A stretch of 64,000 nt of DNA from Lobosporangium transversale (lineage: Eukaryota > Mortierellomycota > Mortierellomycetes > Mortierellales > Mortierellaceae), in assembly GCF_002105155.1 (NCBI RefSeq), contig NW_019029001.1, positions 62,001-126,000 of the forward strand, written 5' to 3'. The number at the start of each line of letters is the position of its first letter. Positions within the stretch are counted from its first letter, which is position 1. Below the pieces are notes generated by a model. That model saw nothing but the letters and a program-made list of their open reading frames with translations, did not search any database and was not told where the DNA came from. Position numbers and translations under genes: made by a program. Below, one piece after another: positions 45,368-57,699 of the stretch.

Positions 45368-46824
45368 TTAGGAACGGGGCTTCTCCTTCTTCTCCTTCCA
45401 CAAAGCCAAGAGAGAGACACCAGAGACCTTAACGACCTTGAAACGGACACCGGGCAAATCTCCAACGCTGTTTTCGTCGGATGATAATAAAAATCAAGAA
45501 TGTTAAAGGGATGATTCGTAATAAATTAACTTAAACAGGAAAAGAAAAGAAAAGAAAAGAAAAGAGCTGATATTGGCAACTTACGCGTGGCCGGAACGAC
45601 CGAAACCAGCAATGAGGACTTCGTCGTTCTCATCGACAAAGTTCAAGCAACCATCGTTGGGGACGAAGGCAGTGATCTTCTTGCCGTTTTTGATGAGCTG
45701 GACACGGACGCACTTACGAATAGCAGAGTTGGGCTGCTTGGCCTCAACACCGCTATCAAATACAACAAGAAAAAAAAAATATGCTAGCGATAAGTCAAAA
45801 TGTCGACAATGCACGCTCCGCTTAAGTTTATGTCCTGTTTAGAGTGCCAAGAGAAGTTTCAAGAGATAGAAGTTGTTGAAAATCCATGTGATTAAGGGAC
45901 AAATTCCTGATTGTATAATGTACCAGAGTAATCGTATTTTTTTTTGGGCGAGTAGTTACTGATATGTCCAAAAGGTCTAGATTCCATCGCTATTTCTCGA
46001 TGTGATCCTGACAATGCGAGTCAATCCCGGCACCATTTATCGCTGAGAAAAGAAAAAAAAAAAACGATACGGCGTGGCGAATCCTAAAGATCATATAACT
46101 ATTTTCCTTTGTCCTCGAATCCCTGGATCATCTATATTCAAGAAAAACACAAATAATATAAAAGGAACCATACATCTTCTCAAGAACGATGCCCTTGGCA
46201 TGGGAGGAACCTCCGAAAGGGGAGAAACGGAAGGCCGTTCCGAGGGCCTGACGCTTGTAATGCTTATCAGCCCAGCGATTCTCACGGCGAGTGGTGCGGA
46301 GCTTGCGAGCGGCCTGAAGACCTCTTGGTTTACCTTTACCTGTTCACGTAAAGTCAACATGATACAAGTTGGAGAGAAAGTCAGCGTCGGATCTTTGCTT
46401 TTTTTTTTGTTGGTCTTCAATCTGATTAAATCACAAGTGATTAGCGTTTCAGTATTTGGTTGAAGGTCGAATTGGGCAGAAAATCCAGGTGTCTTTTTCC
46501 CCATGTGAAACGGTTGGATCAACGGATTTAAAGGTTCATCTAATGAGATTGTTTGATTTGCTGATGTCGATTCAAGGTCCCACAGCCAACTTTTAAATGG
46601 TTACTCCTCATCTGATCCTGAATCCAATAAAATCTGATGTCAAAAAATCCTTGAAGAGTTCCTGTTTAACAATATTGATAATAAGGATAGAGGGCACTTC
46701 TCCTGTTTCCAAATATCCAAATGGATGCATTCGTAGTGTGGACGACAATGGATGGATGTATATATCATAGTTGCCAGTGACTGTCTTGCGATTGGCTATT
46801 TCAGCAGCTAGCGTGCGTACCCAT
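45368..46824 (-). CDS. RPS23: 40S ribosomal protein uS12 (S23)
   Basis: uS12 sits at the decoding centre of the small ribosomal subunit. Four exons (46824-46821, 46339-46174, 45752-45585, 45467-45368) give exactly 145 residues, the standard eukaryotic length. The coding part of exon 1 is only ATGG, placed at 46824 because it is the upstream ATG followed by a GT donor in the right phase; the join yields MGKGKPRGL, as in other fungi. The conserved loop [20 protein letters not shown] and the hydroxylation-site region VPNDGCLNF are intact, and the protein ends [13 protein letters not shown]. An AAAAG pentamer repeat fills part of the last intron (about 45538-45564). Confidence 0.93.
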
Positions 46825-47441
46825 TTTGAAGTGATTGTAAGAGAGAGAGACCAGACGCAAGCTGCTAACCTAGCCAAATAATAATGATCCACTATCACGT
46901 GAATACATTTCGTAAGTGCATAAAAAGAATTGTGGGCAGCGCAAGTAACTGGGCGAAGCGCTTTTGATGTTCTCGCATTCGGAAACTAGAACGTTAACCA
47001 CTTGCCTTACAAAATAAGATTTTCATCTTTATAATAAGGAAAGCGCTTGCCCTTTTATCGACTCGACATTTGTATTTCGAGACAATCAAGCAACCAGGGT
47101 AGTAAACATCTTATCTCAAAGAGTACAAATGTAAACTTGAGGATCGTAGGATGCAATCGCAACAGTAATTTGCGATGACGGCGATATGACACGCTTCAAA
47201 TTTTTGCCTATTTGCGCTTGAAATTTTGTGCAAGGCGCAATTGTAAAGCGAGACCATTGTCGCAACTGGGTGCTTTTACTCATCTCTTCTATTCTCATTC
47301 TTCATTCACTATTTCAAATTTCCCGCGCCTTCATACGTTTCATTTCTTGCCATTCATTATTTCAAGCACACACTCATCCTTTAAAAATTGGCACTAGAGC
47401 TCTCAACCTAAGTATCTTTCTAACTTTCTAATAAAACCATA
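46825..47441. promoter_or_regulatory. Divergent promoter region between RPS23 and the FSP1-like gene
   Basis: 617 bp between two outward-facing genes. The right part, just before the FSP1-like start, is pyrimidine-rich (CATTCTTCATTCACTATTTC-like). No TATA box is obvious on either side. Confidence 0.4.
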
Positions 47442-48938
47442 ATGGCTTCTCAAACCAACAAGTCTACTCAAATCGTCGTGATTGGAGGATCATACGGTGG
47501 CATTGCCTGTATCAAGCAGCTGCTACATAGTCTCCCTAAGGATGCAGATGCAGCCATCACACTAATTGAAAGGTTTTTTTTATGGCTATGGCTATTGCTT
47601 TAATTTAGTATTAAATCAGACATTACATAGTTTATGCATAAGCATACAACTAACGCCTGTTTTAATGGATTATATTTTTCTTAGTCGCGATAAAAGGTTC
47701 CATTGCATTGCATCCTACCGTGCATTGGTCCAGAAGGATTTTGCCAAAAATCTCTGGATCCCATACACCAATCTTTTCTCTAAGGATTCCGCCCATAGAG
47801 TGGTCCGTGGCACAGTCAAGAACATATTCTATGATCATGTTATCCTTGATGCTGGTGAACAATCTTCGTCCGATATCACTCTATCCACTTATCACCCTGA
47901 AACTGATCCTCAGAGAATCAACTTTGACTATCTTGTGATCGCTACAGGATCTCAAGTCCCGGCGCCTGCTAAGTGGGATGTCGATAATTCTGCAGATGGA
48001 CTTAAACTCTTGGACCAAGCCCGTGAAGATCTTGAGGCATCTGAGCGAATTGTCATCATTGGTGGTGGAGCATGTGGATGCGAAGAGGTAAACAGAAATT
48101 CTAACCGGTTTGCTAGCCATGACAAATATTTTCATATTTGCTATTAACGATGTATTGTCTTACTCAATAGGCCGGCGAAATCAAATATCGCTATCCAAAA
48201 AAAAGCGTAACAGTGATTCATGAAGGACCAGCATTGGTCGACTATCCGGGATATCCTCAAAGCTTCAAGGATGAAGCGCGTCGCTTCTTAGAAAATCAAG
48301 GGGTTGAGGTGATTTTAAATGAGCGTGTAGAAATCGAGGGCCTATCGCGAGAGAATGGTATTCAAAAAGCCGATAGGACTATCAAACTCAAGCACTCTGG
48401 CAGGACTATTCAAAGCGACATGCAGTTCTTTTCGACTGGCATGAGCGTTGACACTCAGCTCCTTTCTACTCTTCTTCCGTTTCCAGCGGTTTCGAGTGAC
48501 AAAAATAAAGATGCGTTTGATTTCAAGTCTCTGCTTGACCCAAAGACAAAGGCGATTCTAGTCAAATCAACACTGCAGCTCGACAACGACGCCTTTCAAC
48601 ACATCTTTGCGATCGGTGACGTGTCTAAAGCGGATCCTGTGCTTACAGCGCAAGCGGCCGTCTCGGCTGGCGAAACGGCTGCCTGCAACATTGTCAAATT
48701 AATCCAAAATGCCAAGAGCAAACATGAAGCTAAAGACTCTCTTTGTCACTCCAGCTACAAACTCGAGAAGTATCAGCATACTCGGCCTTTGATGGTCTTG
48801 GCAATGAATCCCAAAGGGGGAGTGACTCACTTGCCAGTCCTCGGGACCTGGTTTGGTAATCTAGGCGCATGGCTTGTAAAGTCAAATGATCTGTTCTCTG
48901 GCCGCTTCTGGCATGAGATGAACATGCATCGGCCGTAA
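47442..48938 (+). CDS. FSP1/AIFM2-like FAD-dependent NAD(P)H oxidoreductase
   Basis: Three exons (47442-47572, 47685-48087, 48171-48938) encode 433 residues of a two-dinucleotide-fold flavoprotein. The FAD-binding motif is IVVIGGSYGG at the N-terminus, the NAD(P)H-binding motif IVIIGGGACGCE in the middle, and the second FAD signature HIFAIGDVS near the C-terminus; YLVIATGSQVP is also typical. Family members (human AIFM2/FSP1, yeast Ndi-like AIF proteins) reduce quinones and protect lipids or trigger cell death. Unlike human FSP1, the second residue is Ala, so there is no N-myristoylation site, and there is no mitochondrial presequence. It is convergent with the proteasome gene. Confidence 0.82.
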
Positions 48939-49249
48939 GCATTATAAAACATCATATAGCACCTCGCAATTACCGCCACTTGTAGATACATCCAGTTCTG
49001 CTCTTAATACAAACTAGCCCATTGCTTTTCCACATAAACAATAAGATGTGCAGCATGCATACACTCCAATAAGGCTCTTGCTTTCATTTCTGTTTTATTG
49101 ACCTGAAATAACGTCTTCTTTTACAGAGCACATAGATTCATCCCTATTTAACCGGATTTTAGTCCTATCAAATGCATGACATAAAATAGCAATCAGTATC
49201 AACGGGAATACATGGAGAGGACTGGTTGATTATAAATAACAAGATGTAA
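48939..49249. other. Convergent 3' spacer
   Basis: 312-bp gap between the stops of the FSP1-like and proteasome genes. Nothing else was seen. Confidence 0.7.
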
Positions 49250-49593
49250 TCATTGCGATAACTTTTGGTGTACCTGGCGAGTCCTGAGAGTGCGCGTGAT
49301 GATCTTGTCGGGCGTGCTATAGAATGTGCTTAGGCATGTTAGGTACGAACAATGCAATAAATTGAGGATTGGAGCTAGAAATTGATGACAAGACTTACAT
49401 GACAGTAACTTCTGCTCCCCAACCGCTCAAACAATCGCGGTCGACGGCATTCATTAGCGATTGCGAGATGGTCTCAAACAATTCCTCAGGTTCCTGTTAG
49501 TACGAGAAAAAAAAAAAAAAAGGATTACTTTTTTCGCTTGATCGAGTAATTAAAGGTGGAGTTCAATAGGCCAATCGAACTATGAGGAGAATC

Positions 49594-49635
<42 letters not shown>

Positions 49636-49849
49636 TCATACCAGATCAGGTTCCCAAAGTGATTCGCACATTCCAAAGAGTTGATTCGAAGTAGTTCCCG
49701 AGACAACAAAGTCCTTTGCAAAGTTGATACATCCAATTAAATCTGTCGAGCAGATAAATGGTCTGTTCTCCTTATCCAATCCTGCAATTACAGGCTCCAC
49801 AAACCAAGGTCCGAATCTAAATGATGCCAAAATGTGAATAAATAAACCA

Positions 49850-49885
<36 letters not shown>

Positions 49886-50141
49886 GACGAGTTGGAAGGA
49901 CAAGCCCATTAAAATCCTAAAAGAATGCGTGTGATATCCCTGTTCCATACCGTCGCTCATAGAGGGTGGAAGAGACGAGATGAGCCAAGGTTTTGGGCTC
50001 GATCTCACGCTCTTCCCTAAGTTTGTACATGTTGACCTTGAAGCGGAACTTTTCTGCTCTAAAGAACAAAGATGATTAAAATGTCGATACGATCACGAAG
50101 GGTTAAAATACTCTCCAACAATTCGAGTTCTAAGGCCTGTG

Positions 50142-50172
<31 letters not shown>

Positions 50173-50482
50173 GCGTACAAAGTCTGAACATCCGTGGCTA
50201 GGCCAGGAAGGCCGATATATGTCTTTGGAGTCACCTGAAAAGTCTTTTTGAATTCAGTCGAGATGGTCATAGCTTGCACACCGAGACGCTTGTCACAGGC
50301 AATGGCCACGCAGTTCTTGCCTACCATGGCCACAACCGCACCTCCGTTATACTCCATAATCGACTAGCAAGACGAAGCCGTAGTTCATCACATTGTATAC
50401 AAATGTCAGTTAGAGAAAAAGAAACTTCAATTCCAGGTCCAAGTTGGTTTCCATTTAGCAAAAGACTGTCTGTATTTACCAT
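49250..50482 (-). CDS. PSMB3: Proteasome subunit beta type-3
   Basis: Non-catalytic beta subunit of the 20S proteasome (yeast Pup3). Six exons (50482-50480, 50363-50179, 50058-49951, 49816-49642, 49493-49399, 49316-49250) give 210 residues. Exon 1 contributes only the ATG, followed by a GTAAAT donor. The protein begins [29 protein letters not shown], with Ser rather than catalytic Thr as expected for beta-3, and continues [37 protein letters not shown] and [11 protein letters not shown]. It is slightly longer than the human protein because of a C-terminal VHQKLSQ tail. Several introns hold long poly(A/T) runs (for example 49599-49633, 49859-49885, 50149-50172). Confidence 0.93.
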
Positions 50483-50856
50483 GGTGAAAATAGATGTTTT
50501 ACTAGGAAAAATAAGAGTGAGGATGTTAAGAATGTTGAACGCTAATCGGGATAGTGAATGTGAAATAGACCTGAACTTGAGACGGATAAAAAGAGAGAAA
50601 GCAGGGTTTGAATGTGTTATGTTTGAATGCGTGCCGCGTCAGGACTATTAATGTACACCTGTTCTGCAACACGCGTTCAATGCGTGTCTTTCTGTTGCGG
50701 GACACGTAACATGGTAGTAAATGGCATCGCATGAGTATCGCACGTGTGGCTTGTAATGCTTCAAGAAGGTTCTTGTGTAGTCAAAGAATTCTTTCATCCT
50801 GCAAAAACGCAGCTAAACCATTAACCCTCTTATTCCTTTATCCACATCACATCATC
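50483..50856. promoter_or_regulatory. Shared divergent promoter of PSMB3 and CCT5
   Basis: Only 374 bp separate the starts of two proteostasis genes. ACGTG/CACGT cores occur near 50703 and 50740. I do not see the GGTGGCAAA proteasome element known from yeasts. Confidence 0.5.
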
Positions 50857-53026
50857 ATGGAGGGCATGAACGCAGTCTACGCTCAGGATGAGTATGGTCG
50901 TCCATTCATCATTCTTCGTGAACAACAAAAGAAGTCCCGACTTAGCGGCATTGAGGCTCAAAAGGTATTATACCTAAATATATAAATAAATCTTTTTTCA
51001 ATTTCCGTGATCTCCATCCTCTCTTTTAGGATGTTTAGTGGAGGATAGTGACTCTTACCCAACGTACCATGCAGTTTCATCGGGATGTTCATGAATGTGG
51101 ATGAAGTGCTATTGCACCTGTTTACTTGTATCACAAATGCTAGATCAGAGAGATTTTAGATTGCTAAAAAAGAACAACCGACAATCCTCATCCATTCAAC
51201 TTTAGTCTCACATTCTTGCTGCCAAAACTATTGCCAACATCATCAAGACGTCGCTCGGGCCTCGTGGTATGTTTTTTACTTCAATATCACAGAGCATCAT
51301 CACGTCCTAGTAACGTCTGATTGTAACATTAATATTGTTTTTTTCTTTATAATTTCTAAAAGGCCTTGACAAGATCCTGATCTCGCCTGATGGTGATATC
51401 ACCATCACTAATGATGGAGCCACTATTTTGGACCAGATGGATGTCCAGCATCAGATCGGAAAGCTTCTTGTTCAGCTGTCAAAGTCGCAGGATGATGAGA
51501 TCGGTGATGGCACTACGGGTGTTGTTGGTATGTCGAAATAACTTTGTATCTTTCCTTGCATTTCATCTAGAATCAACAGAAACTCATATAGCACTGTTAC
51601 CCTTATTGGTCAACCTAGTTATGGCCGGTGCATTGTTGGAACAGGCTGAGCACTTGCTTGATCGCGGTATTCATCCTATTCGTATCTCTGATGGGTTTGA
51701 GCGCGCATGCAATATTGCTGTTGCACATCTGGACAAGATTTCAGATACTGTTGAATTCTCGAGAGAAAACACAGAGAACCTTTACAAGACTGCAAAGACC
51801 AGTTTAGGAAGTAAAATGTAAGACATCAATAGCATAATTGCCAATACTTCTTTCCATCATACTTCGATTACTACCCTGTGTAGCCCGCCTTTTCAACCCC
51901 CTTTTTTTTTTTTTTTTTTTTTTCCTATTTCGTTAGTGTTTCCAAATGCCACGATCAGTATGCTAAGATTGCAGTAGAGGCTGTTCTTCAAGTCGCGGAT
52001 TTGGAGCGCAAGGATGTTGACTTTGAGCTGATCAAAGTGGATGGTAAAGTAGGAGGTTCACTGGCAGACACGGTTTTGGTCAAGGGAGTTGTCATTGATA
52101 AGGACTTTTCTCATCCTCAAATGCCACGCGAGGTAAAGGATGCCAAAATCGCCATCCTCACTTGCGCCTTTGAGCCACCAAAGCCCAAAACCAAGCATAA
52201 ATTGGATATCACATCCGTGGAAGAATACAAGAAACTCCAGACGTACGAAAAAGAGAAATTTGAGACGATGATCAAGCAAGTCAAGGACACAGGCGCTAAC
52301 CTTGTCATTTGCCAATGGGGATTCGACGATGAAGCCAACCACTTGTTGATGCAAAATCAACTCCCTAGTGTTCGTTGGGTCGGAGGCCCCGAGATCGAGT
52401 TGATTGCTATTGCCACCAATGGACGTATTGTTCCTCGCTTCGAAGATCTTTCAGCCTCCAAGCTCGGACAGGCCGGAAGTATTCGCGAGCTCACTTTTGG
52501 GACAACCAAGGACCGTATGCTTGTCATCGAAGAATGCGCCAACACCCGTGCTGTCACGGTTTTTGTTCGTGGAGGAAACAAGATGATCATTGATGAGGCT
52601 AAGCGCTCACTTCATGATGCCATCTGTGTTGTTCGCAATCTGGTTAGAGACAATCGTGTAGTCTATGGTGGTGGTGCAGCCGAGATTGCATGTTCGCTGG
52701 CTGTGTCCAAGGCCGCAGATGAAGTATCAAGCGTGCACCAGTATGCTATGCGTGCATTTGCAGAGGCTCTCGAGGCTGTCCCCTTAGCTCTTGCTGAGAA
52801 TTCCGGTCTTCCTCCAATTGAGACCTTGGCAGAAGTCAAGTCGCGCCAGGTGACAGAGAACAATAGCCGGCTCGGAGTTGACTGCCTGTATAAGGGCACA
52901 AATGACATGAAAGAGCAGTTTGTGTACGACCCCTTGATTTCGAAGAGGCAACAGATTTTGCTTGCCACACAGCTTGTCAAACATATTCTCAAGATCGACG
53001 ACCTTATCACTAGTCATGTAGAATAG
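50857..53026 (+). CDS. CCT5: T-complex protein 1 subunit epsilon (CCT5)
   Basis: Subunit of the cytosolic chaperonin TRiC/CCT, which folds actin and tubulin. Exons 50857-50964, 51206-51266, 51363-51527, 51619-51817 and 51937-53026 encode 540 residues, matching the family (about 541). ATP-site motifs are present in order: [29 protein letters not shown] and, late, [20 protein letters not shown]-type helices and [13 protein letters not shown] belong to the apical domain and are typical of epsilon. The start at [17 protein letters not shown] matches other epsilon subunits. It is divergent from PSMB3. Confidence 0.96.
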
Positions 53027-53244
53027 AAATCCACTTGTTAACGCATAGAAGCAAGTCTGTCTTCCAGAAACAAAAAAAAAATCACGTGCATTTCGAGTTT
53101 ACCTGATTTCTTCATTTGGCCTAACATCTAGGCATCAAAGTAGCAGGGCGAATCTGTAGACCTTTTTCCTACTCTAAGACGCTTTTGCCTTTGTAAAGCC
53201 ATGTCTTGTTTGTGACGACTGTGAGTCTTCTGACCAAAGAGATG

Positions 53245-53273
<29 letters not shown>

Positions 53274-53276
<3 letters not shown>

Positions 53277-56200
53277 ACAGCTTTTAATGCCACAACCACC
53301 ACCTCTTCAATATCTCCAACGCATCATCTCGCTTCACCGGACAATATCCGTGCCGTCTTCTTTACAAATCTCATCCTGCTTGGTGTAAAAGATTATTCAA
53401 CACAATCAAGTAAAGAAAGTACACAACAGAAAGCAGCACATGACCTATCCAGATCAAGCTTTGTCCCAACTGAGCAGTTTATTCTTATTGATTTACATGG
53501 ATTTGGAGCCAACACATCAAAGCCATTAGAACTTCACAAACATGTTTTCGCGAAAGGTCATCAATCCACCAAGGCATTGGAGTTTGTCCTCTGGTTTTTG
53601 TTCACACGATTGAACAAAAATCTGGCTTGTGAAAGATTCAAGGAATGCTGGCCCATCATGGATCGGCACGATGCACGAGAATTTAGGAATGTAGCATTCA
53701 AATGGTTAGAAGAATTAAGGAAGGAAGGGAGCTTCGGGATCGGACACAATATGGATCCGATCAATCCATCATTGGAGTCTGGGCAAACAACAGCAAAGAC
53801 AACAATAACAGGGTTAGGCGTGTTCTTATCAACAATCCGTAGAAGTTACTTGGATGAGTCTATTGGTGTGAGGATAGAGCAATTGATTCTGATACTATCT
53901 ACTTACATCTTGGCGCATGTTGTATCGCAAGAGATGAATTGGAAAGCACATCCACAGCCATCATCTCTTATCGAATCATCATCGGAATTCTCATTGGAAA
54001 ACGAGAGAGTGATGCATAGTCTTGTCAGCGCTGCTCCGGAACATGCTAGGGATGAAGACAAGCTTTTTGCTATGGTTAATTCACATATCTTGAAATATTC
54101 TCAATTCTTTGTTCAAAACATGCAACTACAACGGAAAATTCGTCAGAAGTGGAGCTCCATGAGTACTGAGATAACTAATAGAATTCATGTTATGAATGAG
54201 GAATTGGTATGTATACTCATGGCTTAGTGGCAAAAAAAAAAAAAACAAGCTAATGATGCCTGAACGATCATTTGAAATTTTTAGGCCAAAGTTGAGGCAG
54301 AACGTCATACGTTTTTGGCATACCAACCACAATTTACACAACGGACGGAAGCTTTATCGTTACAAGAGCTGCAGATCTTGGAGGATCGTTGGATCGAGAA
54401 GATCAATGCTCAGTGGAAGCCGATTCTAGGCTTTGTGGAGCGTCATACGGATCGCAAAGAAGTCTTACAATCCTTAATGAATGCCAAATCAGGGGAAGGA
54501 ACCTCAGTATTAAGTGCAGAAGCGATCAGGCCGGATTTGCCGTTGACATTCATGCATCTTGGTGAAGGTGGATACATAGAGGTGCGCGAAAGATATATAG
54601 ATTGGGCACAGTTGACTTCATCATGTTGGTCAATATCAGCATCCAGTACTCACTCCTTTTAATTATCTTTGGTAGGCTTCATCAACCCGTGGAGTTGACC
54701 CAATGTCGATCCTCAAAGCTTGGAAGCGCTCATTACAAGTTCTTAATAATAGCGGTGCTAAATATGTTTCTGGTAGTGACAATACAACTGTCCAGTACAC
54801 GCGACTGCTGCAATCATTGTCGGAGGAGCACAGCGAGCAGCTTAAATGTATCCGAGCGCTTAAAAAACAGCTTAATACACGACTGGAAAACTCTAATAGG
54901 AAACTGGAACAACTACAGAGGTAAACTAATAGCACGAAGGCGTTGAGTACATGATACTTGCTGGGTGATAATAGCTTTTACCAAGAGCGTGTGTACTAAC
55001 ACCGACCCTTGTAATCTAGGGAGCATACCGCTAAAAAGCAGCCCTATAATCGTTTACTGTCAACCATCCATATTGATGCAGAAAGCAGTGAAACAGAGTT
55101 TAGAACGTTGTTCCCATCCGCCACAGAAATTCGTCAAGAGGCAGCTCTTAGCTCCAATCAGGTTTTGTCAATACTTGAGCCTCCGGTGTTGGGTTTATCG
55201 GACTCTTTAGCCCGCGTACATCGTATAAGGACACATGTTCATGGATCAGCACACCAGAATCAAAAGTCATCGGATCCGGAAATGAGACTCTGCGACGCAA
55301 TTAAGCATAGCTCAAGCAATATATTGCTACTGAATGCATCCTCTTCAGTCCAGCCGCCAGCTTCAATTCATTGCCAACTACCAACGATTAGCAGATTAAA
55401 ATTAGCCTCCTCAAAGCCTGCACCGATCAAGCTTCTAGACCCAAGAATAGGGAGAACTAAGACTGGTTTGACGGATTTCATTTTGACAAGGAAGCAAGCA
55501 ATAACCGAGTCGATGGCAGCAACGTCAGCATCAGTAGAACCCTCTCTAGATGTGGTGACCGAAAGCAGGTCTCCAATATACACAGCAATGGCGAAAGAGC
55601 CAGCATTCAAAGACGTTATAACCTCTCCTCAGTCATCAGCTCCCATGCAGACAAGATCTATCTTCCAGGAACGCCTTGGTGTGTCTAGAAAGAGGAGACA
55701 GTCCTCAGAGACAGAGCCAGAGCAGGGAAGTCTATTACAGTTCTCAACGCGTATGCCTGTTTTGGAGGTTGGAATTGAAGGTGGTATCGATCAACAAAAG
55801 GAGCTCTTCAGTATTTTTGGGACTGATTCAGGTGGAGTCCCAGTAACACCTTCAAAAAAGCCTAGGATATCAATGCTAGAGCGCCCATTGTTGGCAGGGC
55901 AACCACCGCCTGCGTTTGAATTGGGATTGTCTACCAAGGGAAACAATCAACCAAGCATTTTAGAGCTCACTTCAATTGAGCCACCCAAAAAGCCAGTCTA
56001 TTTCCCCAATCTGACTCTGGATGATTTGCGTGCTCCTACACCAAAGCCAACCAAAACCAAGGATGCTACTTCGGAAACAACTATGCCTATTATGTTTCTG
56101 CATACACCTGAGCGTAGGCAACTCTTTCAGAGACAAGTCGGTCCGCCATCCAAGCTAGAGCTCCCTTTCTCTGCTTTAACGCCACTGTCCACATCAGATT

Positions 56201-57699
56201 CCACGCAAAGTCGTGTGATCACTTCACCTGTTAATGCACTTTCTCGGTCTCCGTTATCGTCTTCTATTTTTTCTCGCTTCAAGGCAGGGAGCAGCTTACC
56301 ATCGAGCAAAAGCTGGTCTCAGCCAAAAGACACCTTAAATGCCGTACATCCCAATCAATTAGTGGATGAGTCATCACCATTTCAAGTGATTACACCATCG
56401 CTTGAATGTTCCATCTCTCTTGGCAAGCCTACATTGGGCAAGGGGTCTTCAGGGACTATGGCATTGTCCTCAGTGTCCAAGGATTTGATGACGGAGGATT
56501 CTGACTTTCATTATAGAATTTGCAGCAAGGACCCTTGGCAGTTGAATTCCTCAACAAATGATGGCAATAACTCTTGTCTTCCTTCTGGATCACTGATCAA
56601 GGATAGTTTGAATCCAAAAGTCGACGTTGTAACTTTTGAGAATAAACAAAATGGGATAACAACGTTGAAAAAAACACCACAGAGAACAGCCTTAACTACG
56701 ACAACTGTTGATCTAAAGGCCGGTATAAACCCATGGGGCCGTCCGCCATCCTGGAAACCAAAATCACCCAAGATGGTTGACATGGAAAGGAGACGGGAGG
56801 CTGATCGGTCAAGTCGACTGGCGACTAGAGCTATGAGACCAATGCCATCGCTAGAACCGCTCTCGAAATCAATGCTGGGCTCGCTTAAGGTCTCGGTTTA
56901 CGGCCGATCCAGAGCCTATGCTTCATCACCATCGCCTACTTTTTTCTCGTCAACGTCATCACAGTCATCAAAATCGTACTCTTCGGTCTCAAATATCCGT
57001 GAAGCTAACGGATCAATGACTACCGTAGACGGAAGTCCCATGCTTGGGAAATACGAAATCAATAATAATGATACTCGAGGATTTAGTCCGCCGCCTGTTT
57101 CACCCATACATACAAATCATTCAGAACCCACGTTCTTTTCCGAGTCTTTAGCCTCAACAGGCAAACATAAGGACGTGCTAACAGAGTCACTTTTCAAGGC
57201 TCCAGCGCAATCCGCTACAATAGGGAAATTAATGAGTACTGACGCTGTTCCAATGTCAAGAAGCTTCATACTTCAGTCTGCAATGATATCTACGCCGACC
57301 ACGTCAAAGGGCAGTCAATACCTGGCCCAACAACTCTTTCAACAAGGACAGAGACAGGTGAACAGGGACCAGTTCATCTTAGGCGACGAGTCTCTCACAT
57401 ACGGCAAAATAGAAGAGAATACAGTATTGAGCCATACTTTGGGCCGAACCTTTAATGGAAACGATACCCAAACTGAAGATAGTTATGATGATAATCAGGA
57501 TCGAAAAAGTCTCCATAACACGACGGCCTTGACTACCAGACTTGGTTCAAACACCTCTATGTTGAATTATAGAGAAGATGACCAGAGCGAATATGAAGAT
57601 GCTGAAGTAAGCATTAGAGGATTGTTTGATGAGGACATGCCAGATAGCCTAGATCCTAATGAATCTCTTTGGGAGGAGGACACAGGGTTTGTTCCATAG
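53274..57699 (+). CDS. HAUS6: Augmin complex subunit 6 (HAUS6/Dgt6-like)
   Basis: Augmin binds existing spindle microtubules and recruits gamma-tubulin to make branches; subunit 6 carries the recruiting tail in animals. Exons 53274-54206, 54285-54581, 54676-54920 and 55020-57699 encode 1384 residues. The N-terminal 330 residues match the HAUS6 N-terminal domain as I know it: NIRAVFFTNLILLG, then VFAKGHQSTKALEFVLWFLFTRLN, FKECWPIMDRHDAREFRNVAFKWLEELRK. Helical and coiled-coil sequence follows to about residue 495. The remaining roughly 860 residues are Ser/Thr/Pro-rich and disordered with few landmarks (WGRPPSWKPKSPKMVDMERRREADRSSRLA), ending acidic. The ATG directly follows a 33-base poly(A) run (about 53241-53273). 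Confidence 0.8.

Noticed and set aside
46091-46522. Frame with ATG near 46504 as a start for RPS23
   Set aside because: MGKK-like reading has no GT donor in phase and reads antisense-frame sequence; the ATGG|GTACGC at 46824 gives the conserved N-terminus.
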